A stretch of 41,980 bases of DNA from Oscillospiraceae bacterium (GTDB lineage: Bacteria > Bacillota > Clostridia > Oscillospirales > Ruminococcaceae). The position numbers were made by a program, and so were the translations under genes. The notes below the pieces were generated by a model. That model made no database searches and was not told the DNA's origin. It worked only from the letters and a program-made list of their open reading frames with translations. This document shows, piece by piece, positions 1 through 7,101 of the stretch (positions are counted from its first letter, which is position 1; each line of letters opens with the position of its first letter). Location: assembly GCA_900768705.1 (NCBI GenBank), contig CAAGEB010000099.1, forward strand, positions 1 through 41,980, in the 5' to 3' direction.

Positions 1-68
1 ATTTAATTTTTTCAGGCTTTTTCTCTCGGGTTAACTCTCTTTTCGCTCTCATTTCCGAAAGCTTTTAT

Positions 69-97
69 ATTATACCACCCTTTTCGCCCTTTGTCAA
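69..97 (-). promoter_or_regulatory. Sigma-A promoter of a gene left of the window
   Basis: On the minus strand TTGACA (92-97) and TATAAT (69-74) are separated by exactly 17 nt, a full consensus match. Transcription would start near 62 and run out of the window. The stretch from 98 to about 260 is AT-rich and I see no gene in it. Confidence 0.8.
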
Positions 98-261
98 TAC
101 CTTTTTTGAAAAAAATTAAATTTTTTGAATATTTTTTTTAAATTCTGCTTTTACCTTACTTTTCGGTTTCTGTTCTCCTCTTAATACGGTATTTTCCCGT
201 TTTTATACAATTAAAATAATTTCGTCCCTGTTGGTGCGGAATTCAGCTTGTATTTTTTTCC

Positions 262-296
262 ATAAAAAAGTCTGCCCCTTTCGGAACAGACTTTAG
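262..296 (-). terminator. Rho-independent terminator of nrdR
   Basis: On the minus strand a stem of AGTCTG (287-292) and CAGACT (269-274), extended by inner CC/GG pairs around a GAAA loop, is followed by six T. It lies about 25 nt past the nrdR stop codon. Confidence 0.85.
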
Positions 297-318
297 TTTA
301 TTTATTGCAGCACAGCCT

Positions 319-774
319 TTATTTCTTTCTGTCATCGCGAAGCTCTGAAATTATTTTGACAAAGCTGTCCACATCGTCAAACTCCCTGTACACACTGGCA
401 AAACGGATATATGCCACATCGTCAATCTCTTTCAGCTTCCGGAGAGCAACCTCGCCGATTTTATCGGAAGTTACCTCTCTCAGAAGAGAATTTTTCAACT
501 CCGCCGCAATATCCTCAACCATATTTTCAATAGTTTCAAGAGACACCGGTCGCTTTACCGTTGCACGGCAAAGTCTGTCCACCAGCTTCTCCCGGTCAAA
601 AGGCTCGATGGTATGATCCTTTTTAATCACCATCAGCGGAATTTCCTCAATAATCTCATAGGTTGTAAATCTTGCCTGGCACTGCATACATTCACGACGG
701 CGGCGAACCTTGTTCTCCGTAGGTCTGGAATCTATTACCTTGCTTTCCTCACAGCCACATTCGGGACATTTCAT
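319..774 (-). CDS. nrdR: Transcriptional repressor NrdR
   Basis: NrdR is a nucleotide-sensing repressor of ribonucleotide reductase genes that binds NrdR boxes upstream of nrd operons. The 151-residue product has an N-terminal zinc ribbon with paired cysteines (C3, C6, C29, C32) and an RRRREC segment. It is followed by the ATP-cone domain (about 49-139), which begins with the typical VIKKDHTIEPFDREKL sequence. Length and domain order match the family. I chose the ATG at 774 rather than one six codons upstream, because AAAGGAGC sits 6 nt before it and the protein then begins MKCPEC as the family does. No nrd gene is in the window, so its targets are elsewhere. It is transcribed from its own promoter (810-838) and ends at a clear terminator. 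Confidence 0.97.
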   Translation of the reverse strand: MKCPECGCEESKVIDSRPTENKVRRRRECMQCQARFTTYEIIEEIPLMVIKKDHTIEPFDREKLVDRLCRATVKRPVSLETIENMVEDIAAELKNSLLREVTSDKIGEVALRKLKEIDDVAYIRFASVYREFDDVDSFVKIISELRDDRKK

Positions 775-809
775 AGCTTTGCTCCTTTTCAAAGATTTGA
801 TCTATCCTC

Positions 810-838
810 ATTATAGCACAGCTGTTTGAAATTTTCAA
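810..838 (-). promoter_or_regulatory. Probable nrdR promoter
   Basis: On the minus strand TTGAAA (833-838) and TATAAT (810-815) are 17 nt apart. A 16-nt near-palindrome (824-839) covers the -35 box and could be an operator. That last point is inference. Confidence 0.65.
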
Positions 839-887
839 CATCTTCACAACATTTTCCCGAAATTTTCCCCGATTCCGCTCTACCGCA

Positions 888-1310
888 TTATCGGAAATTG
901 TCGAAATCATCGTCTCCGATTTCGTCTTTCTTTTTAAGACGGTCTTCTCCGTTCCAGAAAGCGTCGTCCAGTCCGTCGTCAATCGCCTGGTTTCTTTCTG
1001 CCACATCAACGCTTATCTGATGTCTGGCGTCATAATCATCCAGAAAGGATCTGACGATTTTCTTGAGAAACATAGTAAAAACTGTAAGCCCGATACACAA
1101 CAATGCAAGTATGTAATTGAATTTCACAAAGAAATACACAACTGACACCAGACTGCAAATCATTCCCACAACAACGGTAACATTTGTGAAAGTCTCATTT
1201 TCCTTTCCGTATCTGAGCGCCCTCACTATAACTATAACCAACAGTATGATATAAGCCAGAACCAGCATATTTCCGCCTTTCTCCGGTCTCCCGCTTTTTA
1301 CCGAAATCAT
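888..1310 (-). CDS. Small membrane protein of unknown function
   Basis: I do not recognise a family. The 140-residue product has three probable membrane helices (about residues 15-31, 43-61 and 66-82). A hydrophilic, strongly acidic tail follows, with many D and E residues and a central KKK. The ATG at 1310 has AAGGA 6 nt upstream. An internal ATG at 1268 (protein then starting MLVLAYIILL) has a weaker GGCGG upstream and is a possible alternative. The gene has its own consensus sigma-A promoter and lies about 50 nt before the nrdR promoter on the same strand. I see no strong terminator between them, so some read-through into nrdR is possible. Confidence 0.75.
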   Translation of the reverse strand: MISVKSGRPEKGGNMLVLAYIILLVIVIVRALRYGKENETFTNVTVVVGMICSLVSVVYFFVKFNYILALLCIGLTVFTMFLKKIVRSFLDDYDARHQISVDVAERNQAIDDGLDDAFWNGEDRLKKKDEIGDDDFDNFR

Positions 1311-1328
1311 TGTTTTCCTTTAAAAATA

Positions 1329-1357
1329 ATTATAGCACTGCCGATAGGGATTGTCAA
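1329..1357 (-). promoter_or_regulatory. Sigma-A promoter of the small membrane protein gene
   Basis: On the minus strand TTGACA (1352-1357), a 17-nt spacer and TATAAT (1329-1334). The predicted start near 1322 leaves a leader of only about a dozen nucleotides before the ATG at 1310, with the ribosome site at its very 5' end. Confidence 0.85.
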
Positions 1358-1370
1358 GTAAAATCCAAGT

Positions 1371-1402
1371 AAAAATTCCCGTCTCCTTGCGGGAAACGGG
1401 AA
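1371..1402 (-). terminator. Terminator after the leuA transcription unit
   Basis: On the minus strand TTCCCGT (1396-1402) pairs with ACGGGAA (1376-1382), followed by a run of T. It lies 20 nt past the stop codon of the gene downstream of leuA. Confidence 0.75.
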
Positions 1403-1421
1403 ATATAGCATATTGCGGAAA

Positions 1422-1901
1422 TTACTTCTCGTTTTTTGCTTTTATGAACTCATATATCCTCATCAGGGGCATATCCGTCTGCTTTCCGTTCATGGTATTT
1501 TCAAGCATTTCGTTTGTATTAATCACCTGCTTCAGATCGCATTCATCGTCATCGGTGATGATGTACAGTCTGATGCACTGGGTGGAGCTGTATCTTCCTC
1601 TGACCTCACACGGTTCACAGCTGATGGTCTTAATTTTGGAAAGCTCAACGGCTTTCCAACCCAGCAAATGTTTGTACTTCAACTGCTTTTCATCGGCAAT
1701 GACAATGGTAGGCAGCTTCACGCTTAACACTGACAATGCAATAAAAACCGCCAGTGCCGCAATAAAAAGGACAAGAGAAGCCACCGAAAAATAGTTTATC
1801 ACACAAGCAAGCCAGACACTTAGTCCTATGACACTGACGGCAAGCCCGATGTTCAGCCCGGTATCTATGCAGTGTATTTCAACTCTTATATTATCTCCCA
1901 C
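1422..1901 (-). CDS. Membrane protein of unknown function, co-transcribed with leuA
   Basis: The 159-residue product has a short N-terminus and two adjacent membrane helices (about 14-36 and 40-61). A soluble domain of about 95 residues follows, predicted to lie on one face of the membrane. The helix pair followed by a compact beta-rich domain resembles small bacterial PH-like membrane proteins, but I cannot assign a family. The start is GTG at 1901 with AAAGGGG 5 nt upstream. It begins 20 nt after the leuA stop codon and shares its terminator, so it is very likely expressed with leuA under T-box control. Nothing in the sequence ties it to leucine synthesis. Confidence 0.75.
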   Translation of the reverse strand: MGDNIRVEIHCIDTGLNIGLAVSVIGLSVWLACVINYFSVASLVLFIAALAVFIALSVLSVKLPTIVIADEKQLKYKHLLGWKAVELSKIKTISCEPCEVRGRYSSTQCIRLYIITDDDECDLKQVINTNEMLENTMNGKQTDMPLMRIYEFIKAKNEK

Positions 1902-1921
1902 GGCTGCCCCTTTTCTCGGGA

Positions 1922-3583
1922 TCAGATAAGTCCCGAATTATTGATTGCCGCAAACAGAGCATATATGGACGATGTGATAATATCCGTGTGAATACCCGCT
2001 CCCCAGGAAACTTTTCCGTCTGACAGGGTAATTCCCACATAGGAAGCCGCCTTGGACTTGGAGCTTTGTTCAATTGCATTTTCTGTGTAGGTGGAAATTG
2101 TAAAATCCATTCCCAGTCCGTTCTTAACTGCATTTGAAACTGCGTCCAGACGACCGTTTCCGCAGCCCTCAAAGCGGCGGGTTTCTCCGTTGATTTTCAC
2201 GGTAACATCTGCGGTAATCTGCTCGCCCTGCTTATAGTGAGCTTCCGTAAAAACCAGTCCGGCTTTGGGTTTCAAATATGTATCCTCAAAAATCCCGTAA
2301 ACCTCCTCCGGCATAAGCTCCTTGTGAGCTCTGTCGGAAACTCCCTTTACGGTATATCCGAAATGTTCCCTCATCTTAGGCGGCATGGAAATACCGAAAT
2401 TCTTTTCCATAAGATAGCCGATTCCGCCCTTTCCCGACTGGGAATTGATACGGATAACATCACCCTCGTATTCCCTTCCCAGATCGTGGGGATCAACGGG
2501 AATATAAGGCACATTCCAATGAGCGGGATCTTTTTCCTCACGATATTTCATACCCTTTGCAATTGCATCCTGATGAGAACCGGAAAATGCCGCAAATACC
2601 AGCTTTCCGCTGTAGGGCATACGCTCGTAAACCGTCATTCTTGTAAGCCGCTCGTAAATCTCGCAAAGCTCGGGCAGATCGGTAAAGTCCAGATTGGGTT
2701 CAACACCGTGGGAATACATATTAAGAGCAAGGGTGATGATGTCCACATTTCCCGTGCGCTCGCCGTTTCCGAAAAGCGTACCCTCCACACGGTCAGCTCC
2801 TGCCAGCAGTCCCAGCTCGGTATCTGCCACAGCACAGCCGCGGTCATTATGAGGGTGCAAAGAAACGATAACATTCTCACGGTTGTGAAGCGTTTTGCAC
2901 ATATATTCAATCTGCTGTGCGTAAACATGGGACATGGACTCCGCAACGGTAACGGGCAAATTTATAATTACCTTGTTATCGGGAGTGGGATTCCAGATAT
3001 CGATAACCGCATTGCAGATTTCCGCCGCAAATTCCGGTTCGGTACCCGTAAAGCTTTCGGGAGAATATTCAAAGCGGAAATTGCCCTCGGTATTCGCACG
3101 GTATTCATTGAGCATTTTTGCACCCGAAACAGCGATTTCCACAATCTCCTCCTTGCTCTTATGGAAAACCTGCTCCCGCTGAGCAACAGAGGTGGAGTTA
3201 TAAAGATGTACAATAGCGTTCTTGCAGCCCCGAAGAGCCTCAAAGGTCTTTTTGATAATATGCTCACGGCTCTGGGTCAGCACCTGAACCGTAACATCAT
3301 CGGGAATGAGGTTGCGTTCAATAAGCGCACGGCAGAATTCATACTCGGTGTCCGAAGCGGCAGGAAAGCCTATTTCAATTTCCTTAAAGCCCACCCGAAC
3401 CAGATGTCCGAAAAATTCCAGCTTTTCTTCAAGGCTCATGGGAATAATCAGTGCCTGATTTCCGTCACGAAGATCCACGCTGCACCATACGGGAGGCTTA
3501 TCGATATACTCTTTTTTCGTCCAGTCAAGGCAGGGAAACGGCGGCATAAAATAGCGTCTTTGGTATTTGTCTGCAAATTTCAT
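1922..3583 (-). CDS. leuA: 2-isopropylmalate synthase
   Basis: This enzyme condenses acetyl-CoA with 2-oxoisovalerate, the first committed step of leucine synthesis in the cytoplasm. The 553 residues match the long (about 560 residue) LeuA type. The catalytic TIM barrel has DLRDGNQAL near residue 37, the metal-binding HPHNDRG near 244 and GNGERTGN near 273. A C-terminal LeuA regulatory domain starts near 430 and ends in the family's conserved last segment, so leucine feedback control is likely. The ATG at 3583 has AAAGGAG 7 nt upstream. It lies behind a leucine-type T-box leader and is followed closely by a small membrane protein gene. No leuBCD or ilv genes are in the window. Confidence 0.97.
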   Translation of the reverse strand: MKFADKYQRRYFMPPFPCLDWTKKEYIDKPPVWCSVDLRDGNQALIIPMSLEEKLEFFGHLVRVGFKEIEIGFPAASDTEYEFCRALIERNLIPDDVTVQVLTQSREHIIKKTFEALRGCKNAIVHLYNSTSVAQREQVFHKSKEEIVEIAVSGAKMLNEYRANTEGNFRFEYSPESFTGTEPEFAAEICNAVIDIWNPTPDNKVIINLPVTVAESMSHVYAQQIEYMCKTLHNRENVIVSLHPHNDRGCAVADTELGLLAGADRVEGTLFGNGERTGNVDIITLALNMYSHGVEPNLDFTDLPELCEIYERLTRMTVYERMPYSGKLVFAAFSGSHQDAIAKGMKYREEKDPAHWNVPYIPVDPHDLGREYEGDVIRINSQSGKGGIGYLMEKNFGISMPPKMREHFGYTVKGVSDRAHKELMPEEVYGIFEDTYLKPKAGLVFTEAHYKQGEQITADVTVKINGETRRFEGCGNGRLDAVSNAVKNGLGMDFTISTYTENAIEQSSKSKAASYVGITLSDGKVSWGAGIHTDIITSSIYALFAAINNSGLI

Positions 3584-3620
3584 AAATCTTCTCCTTTATT
3601 GTAAAATAAGTCCGCTCAAC

Positions 3621-3880
3621 AAAAAAGCTTCATCTCTGCAAACGCAAGAGATGAAGCTGATGCTCCACGGTACCACTCTCATTGGCGAATAACGCCCTCT
3701 CAACTCACATCAAATAATGTGATTCTCTGTAACGGGAGAACCCGGAACGGCTTACTTTACTTTCTGCCGTCCTGCTCGGGGGCGAGCTATCGCCGGGTTC
3801 TGCTGCCGTTTCGCACCAAACAACGGCTCTCTGAAAACATCTGCCGGAATTATTCCCCTTCATCGCATTTGAAATATTAT
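3621..3880 (-). promoter_or_regulatory. T-box leader, probably leucine-specific
   Basis: On the minus strand the leader carries the conserved T-box core GTGGTACCG (3668-3676). It is directly followed by a terminator hairpin, AGCTTCATCTCT (3647-3658) with AGAGATGAAGCT (3626-3637) and a T run. Upstream is the apical Stem I signature AGAGAGCC...GGTGCGAAACGGC. A CTC triplet at 3784-3786 in GATAGCTCGCC is a plausible leucine specifier, but I placed it by eye. T-boxes let an uncharged tRNA stabilise the antiterminator, so leuA should be expressed when charged tRNA-Leu is scarce. Confidence 0.9.
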
Positions 3881-3886
3881 ATTGTC

Positions 3887-3915
3887 ATTATAACATAGAT
3901 TATTTTTTTTGTCAA
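3887..3915 (-). promoter_or_regulatory. Promoter of the leuA T-box transcript
   Basis: On the minus strand TTGACA (3910-3915), a 17-nt spacer and TATAAT (3887-3892): a perfect consensus. Confidence 0.85.
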
Positions 3916-4031
3916 TAGAATAAAGGAAATTTTTTTAAGCAATCCATTGCAAAAATTGTGTGCATAATGTGCAGACAAATTATAGCATATTCGCCTGTGT
4001 GCGCTACAGTCTTAAATTTTTGCCAAAGTCC

Positions 4032-4060
4032 TTGACAAAACACTTCGGATATGCTATAAT
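4032..4060 (+). promoter_or_regulatory. tRNA-Leu promoter
   Basis: TTGACA (4032-4037), a 17-nt spacer and TATAAT (4055-4060). The predicted start is about 4 nt before the tRNA. Confidence 0.9.
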
Positions 4061-4070
4061 CAAATTGTCC

Positions 4071-4157
4071 GCTGCTGTGGCGAAATCGGCAGACGCAAGG
4101 GACTTAAAATCCCTCGGTGGCAACACCGTACCGGTTCAAGTCCGGTCAGCAGCACCA
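4071..4157 (+). tRNA. tRNA-Leu(UAA) with encoded CCA
   Basis: The acceptor stem GCTGCTG (4071-4077) pairs with CAGCAGC (4147-4153), followed by A and an encoded CCA end. The anticodon stem AGGGA/TCCCT encloses the loop CTTAAAA, giving anticodon TAA, which reads UUA. The long variable arm CGGTGG-CAA-CACCG is typical of class II leucine tRNA. The T arm contains GGTTCAAGTCC. The gene stands alone with its own promoter and terminator, divergent from the leuA T-box leader. Confidence 0.97.
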
Positions 4158-4203
4158 GTTAAACAAAAATGTCTCGGCTTTTGCCGAGGCATTTTTGTTT
4201 AAC
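4158..4203 (+). terminator. tRNA-Leu terminator
   Basis: A 21-bp inverted repeat around a TTTT loop (core CTCGGC/GCCGAG) starts right after the CCA end. The descending arm contains TTTTTGTTT. The one imperfect pair is a G-T wobble in plus-strand RNA and a mismatch in minus-strand RNA, so the design favours the plus strand. It may also stop the minus-strand transcript coming from 4386. Confidence 0.85.
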
Positions 4204-4326
4204 GCAATGGTACTTGTCTGCGCCCTATGGGCTTGACAAGTACTCATTGCCCGCATTGTTTTTGCTCGAATTGCCCTTCCGGCAATTCGGTTTTGCGCTT
4301 CGCACAAAACGCCGCAAAAACAACGC
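4204..4326. repeat. Palindrome-rich intergenic block
   Basis: Three inverted repeats are packed into 123 bp. The first arms are 4204-4218 and 4235-4250, with an inner GCCC/GGGC. The outer stem of a second structure is 4253-4265 with 4314-4326. It encloses hairpins 4267-4275/4281-4289 and 4290-4298/4302-4310. Two imperfect pairs become G-U wobbles in minus-strand RNA, so the folded form is better on that strand, where the block is the 3' untranslated region of the regulator gene at 4386. No ORF fits. 4327-4385 shows nothing else. Confidence 0.6.
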
Positions 4327-4385
4327 CTGTTTTCCGTTGGACAACATCTTGTTCACGCCGCAATCAGCAGATAAAGCCTCGGAAA

Positions 4386-6737
4386 TCAGATTAAATTCAT
4401 TTTCTGAGCCAGCATTACAGCTTCGGTTTTATTTTTGGCTCCCAGCTTGCGATAAAGCTCTTTTATTCTTGAACGGAGTGTTTCAAAATTCATATTCAGC
4501 CTTTCCGCCGCCTTATGAACGGAAAGTCCCTCCGCAAGACAGGCAAGAATTCGTGCGTCTATCGGCGAAATATCGGTGACATTCGCCTTGTCGGTTTTAA
4601 GATACAAAGGATATCTCCTTGCCGTTTTTCCAGTAGCTTCGATTACTGTTTCAAACCACTTTCGATTGATTTTCCTGCGGGCTTCGCAAAGCTCTCTGCA
4701 CTCGTCCAACAGCGGGAATATTGCCGCTCCCTCACGGGAAATAATCGGCACGAACCTGTATTCGCAGATTTTTTCAAGCGTCCCGATAAATTCCTCTTTC
4801 CATTCGTCACCCCGTCGAAAGCGGATTATTGCGGTAAGCAGCGAAAGCTCCATAGCTATGAATTTACGGTCGCATTTCTCGGCATAATACCGCATTGATT
4901 CTATCAGATAAAAGGCTCTTTCAAAGTCCTCCCCGGCAATATAGCAGCGTATTTTCGTAAGATAGCGGTAACGCTCCAGTGCCACGAACGCCTCGTTTTC
5001 ATCGGGAGCGGTTCTCATCCATTCCTCCTCCGCCGCAGAATCTCCCTCCATCAGCGCAATGCGGCAGTGAAGTGCTTCAATAGTCGGAAGAATGCGGTTC
5101 AGATTGTCACGCTTTGCGGTTTTTTCAAAGGACTCCAGCAGACTTTTTGCCGCATCGGGATTTCCCGAAAGCATATACTGCCGTATCAGCACGGCGTTTG
5201 CCGCAAAGCACAGCTCCTGCTTGCCGCCGGTTTCCGCTTCCAGCTTCGCCTTTGAAACCAGCGAAATAACTTCGTAGGGATCGCCGCCCTTTTCAAAAAA
5301 ACTCTCCGCCAGTGCGGCGTTCACCAGTCCCTTGCCGTATTTTCCAAGAAAAGTGGATACCAGCTTCCCCGCAGTTGCCGCAATTTCACGGTCGTGCTTG
5401 CTCCAGTCGCAGAAATCCTTACCGCCGTTCATCAGCGAGGGCTGATTGCTTGTCACGGATAATTCGGGGAAAGGGATCGACTTATCTTTCAGCAAAGCAT
5501 AGCAGCTTTTTATAAGTTCCAGAATATTTGTGCTTCCCCGATGCGGCAGTGAAATATCAATATAAGCCAGCCTGCAGGTGGCTTCACGGTATTCCGAACC
5601 CTTTGCATGGTTTCTGAATTCCACCAGCTTGTCGTGCCAGTAATCGCTTTTTTCAAAATCCAACAGCATTGAATAGAGCATAGACATTGCGGACATCAGA
5701 TAAACGCTGCCGGAAATATCCTCTTCCGATAGCATAAGGTAATATTTCCGCATTTCTATGTAATAGCCGGACTCCGGGCATTTTCTGGAATTGCGCAGAA
5801 GAAGCTCCCGTATTCTGCCGGATTGACCGTATTTCACATACAGCTCCAACGCTTTATTGTCCTCGTTATGAGCTTCGTAATAGCCACCCGCCAGAAGTGC
5901 GAAATCCCGCAGCTCTCCGGGCGGAAAATCCTTCACCGCCTTACTGTGCAGTGCCTCACGAAAAGGACGACGGAAGCTGTAGATATTATTTTTCCTTTCA
6001 ATAAAGCTCCCGGCGTCCATAGCCCGCTCAATAAGCCCGCAGGCGGCGGAATTTCCTGTAATCATCACTGCCAGCTGTTCGGTGAAATCATCAACTATAC
6101 TTACCTTCATCAGAAAATCCACCAGCTCCGTATTGAGAGCGGAAATAATATTATCCTCGAAATACCGCTCCACTGCCGCCAGATTTTGCTCAAACAGCTC
6201 TTTGCCTATTCTGTCCCCGGCAAGAAGCCTCTGGGCGGTGTATTTGATTCCCAACAGGTTTCCCCCGCAGCTCTTATGCAGAAAATCAAGTTCTTCCTCT
6301 GTAAGTATTATTCCATCGGAGCGCATATATCGGTCTATACCCTCAACGGTCAGTGCCAGATCCTTCTCGGAAATAAGCATCATATTCCGCTTGATAAAGC
6401 TGTCGAAAAGCCAGCTGGGCATTCTGCTCCGCCCGGCAATAATAAGCCACAGCTTTTTTCTGCCGAACAGCGAAAGGATTGCACTTCTTATTTCCTCGTC
6501 CTCTGCGGCGTTTACATTGTCGATAACCACCGTATCCGTGCAGTCCTCGGGGATAAGCGACAAATCACAGCAATTATTCAGACAGGGAATATAAATGTAC
6601 TTCTGATTTTTTAAATACTGCCGTATAAGCTCGGTTTTGCCAAAACAGGTTGCGCCGCCGATATATACGCTCTGCCGCAGCAGCTTTGCCGCATCCAACT
6701 TTTTAAAAGCCTGTGCGGGTTTTATATACTCGCCCAT
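4386..6737 (-). CDS. MalT-like STAND ATPase, LuxR-family transcriptional regulator
   Basis: The 783-residue product has a P-loop near the N-terminus, GGATCFGKT (27-35). A Walker B-like stretch TVVIDNV follows near 70. A long helical middle part (about 260-700) resembles the TPR-like sensor of MalT-type regulators. A C-terminal LuxR-type helix-turn-helix (about 715-783) contains ILACLAEGLSVHKAAERL and LRSRIKELYRKLGAKNKTEA. Such proteins are signal-driven ATP switches that activate transcription as oligomers. The inducer cannot be read from sequence. The ATG at 6737 has AGGTGG 8 nt upstream. It is divergent from the flagellin gene and its promoter region adjoins the flagellin promoters, so a role in motility is possible but not shown. 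Confidence 0.85.
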   Translation of the reverse strand: MGEYIKPAQAFKKLDAAKLLRQSVYIGGATCFGKTELIRQYLKNQKYIYIPCLNNCCDLSLIPEDCTDTVVIDNVNAAEDEEIRSAILSLFGRKKLWLIIAGRSRMPSWLFDSFIKRNMMLISEKDLALTVEGIDRYMRSDGIILTEEELDFLHKSCGGNLLGIKYTAQRLLAGDRIGKELFEQNLAAVERYFEDNIISALNTELVDFLMKVSIVDDFTEQLAVMITGNSAACGLIERAMDAGSFIERKNNIYSFRRPFREALHSKAVKDFPPGELRDFALLAGGYYEAHNEDNKALELYVKYGQSGRIRELLLRNSRKCPESGYYIEMRKYYLMLSEEDISGSVYLMSAMSMLYSMLLDFEKSDYWHDKLVEFRNHAKGSEYREATCRLAYIDISLPHRGSTNILELIKSCYALLKDKSIPFPELSVTSNQPSLMNGGKDFCDWSKHDREIAATAGKLVSTFLGKYGKGLVNAALAESFFEKGGDPYEVISLVSKAKLEAETGGKQELCFAANAVLIRQYMLSGNPDAAKSLLESFEKTAKRDNLNRILPTIEALHCRIALMEGDSAAEEEWMRTAPDENEAFVALERYRYLTKIRCYIAGEDFERAFYLIESMRYYAEKCDRKFIAMELSLLTAIIRFRRGDEWKEEFIGTLEKICEYRFVPIISREGAAIFPLLDECRELCEARRKINRKWFETVIEATGKTARRYPLYLKTDKANVTDISPIDARILACLAEGLSVHKAAERLNMNFETLRSRIKELYRKLGAKNKTEAVMLAQKMNLI

Positions 6738-6758
6738 AATATTACCACCTCAATTACG

Positions 6759-6787
6759 ATTATATCATATTATTTACGCTTTGTCAT
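6759..6787 (-). promoter_or_regulatory. Promoter of the LuxR-family regulator
   Basis: On the minus strand ATGACA (6782-6787), a 17-nt spacer and TATAAT (6759-6764). An inverted repeat TCACC...GGTGA at 6788-6803 sits just upstream of the -35 box and could be a binding site. Confidence 0.65.
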
Positions 6788-6841
6788 CACCTTTCGGGGT
6801 GAATAGTGATTTGGCAACAAAAAATCCGCCGGACAGCCGAT

Positions 6842-6870
6842 TTGTCAATGAAGCATATACCTATTATAAT
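6842..6870 (+). promoter_or_regulatory. Possible sigma-A promoter upstream of flagellin
   Basis: TTGTCA (6842-6847), a 17-nt spacer and TATAAT (6865-6870) point towards the flagellin gene about 230 nt away. Confidence 0.45.
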
Positions 6871-6956
6871 ATAAGCAGTTTTCCGGCACTTTTTATTCTC
6901 GCATATAGCAGATGTAAAAATTTTTAAAAAAAATCAAAAAAAATTAGAAAAATTGC

Positions 6957-6983
6957 TAAAGTTTTGAAATAGCCTGCCGATAT
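6957..6983 (+). promoter_or_regulatory. Sigma-28 (SigD/FliA) flagellin promoter
   Basis: TAAA (6957-6960), a 15-nt spacer and GCCGATAT (6976-6983) match the motility sigma-factor consensus TAAA-N15-GCCGATAA. Transcription would start near 6990, giving a leader of about 110 nt. The leader holds a CGGAAT/ATTCCG hairpin and ends with AAGGAGG 9 nt before the flagellin ATG. Confidence 0.85.
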
Positions 6984-7101
6984 AATAATTGTAACAGCTG
7001 AAAAGCTGAAAAGCCTCGGGTCGACACGGGGACACCATTAAACGCCCTTCGGAATGATTCCGTAATACAGGGCAACCAAAAATTTCAAGGAGGATATTAC
7101 T

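Noticed and set aside
2237..3604. 455-codon open frame opposite leuA
   Set aside because: No ribosome site or family signature. leuA on the other strand is certain.
3960..4202. Open frame running through the tRNA-Leu gene
   Set aside because: It covers a clear tRNA with promoter and terminator and has no protein features.
4071..4326. Phage or genomic-island attachment site at the 3' end of tRNA-Leu
   Set aside because: I see no integrase and no second copy of the tRNA 3' end nearby. The repeats there are palindromes, not a duplicated tRNA end.
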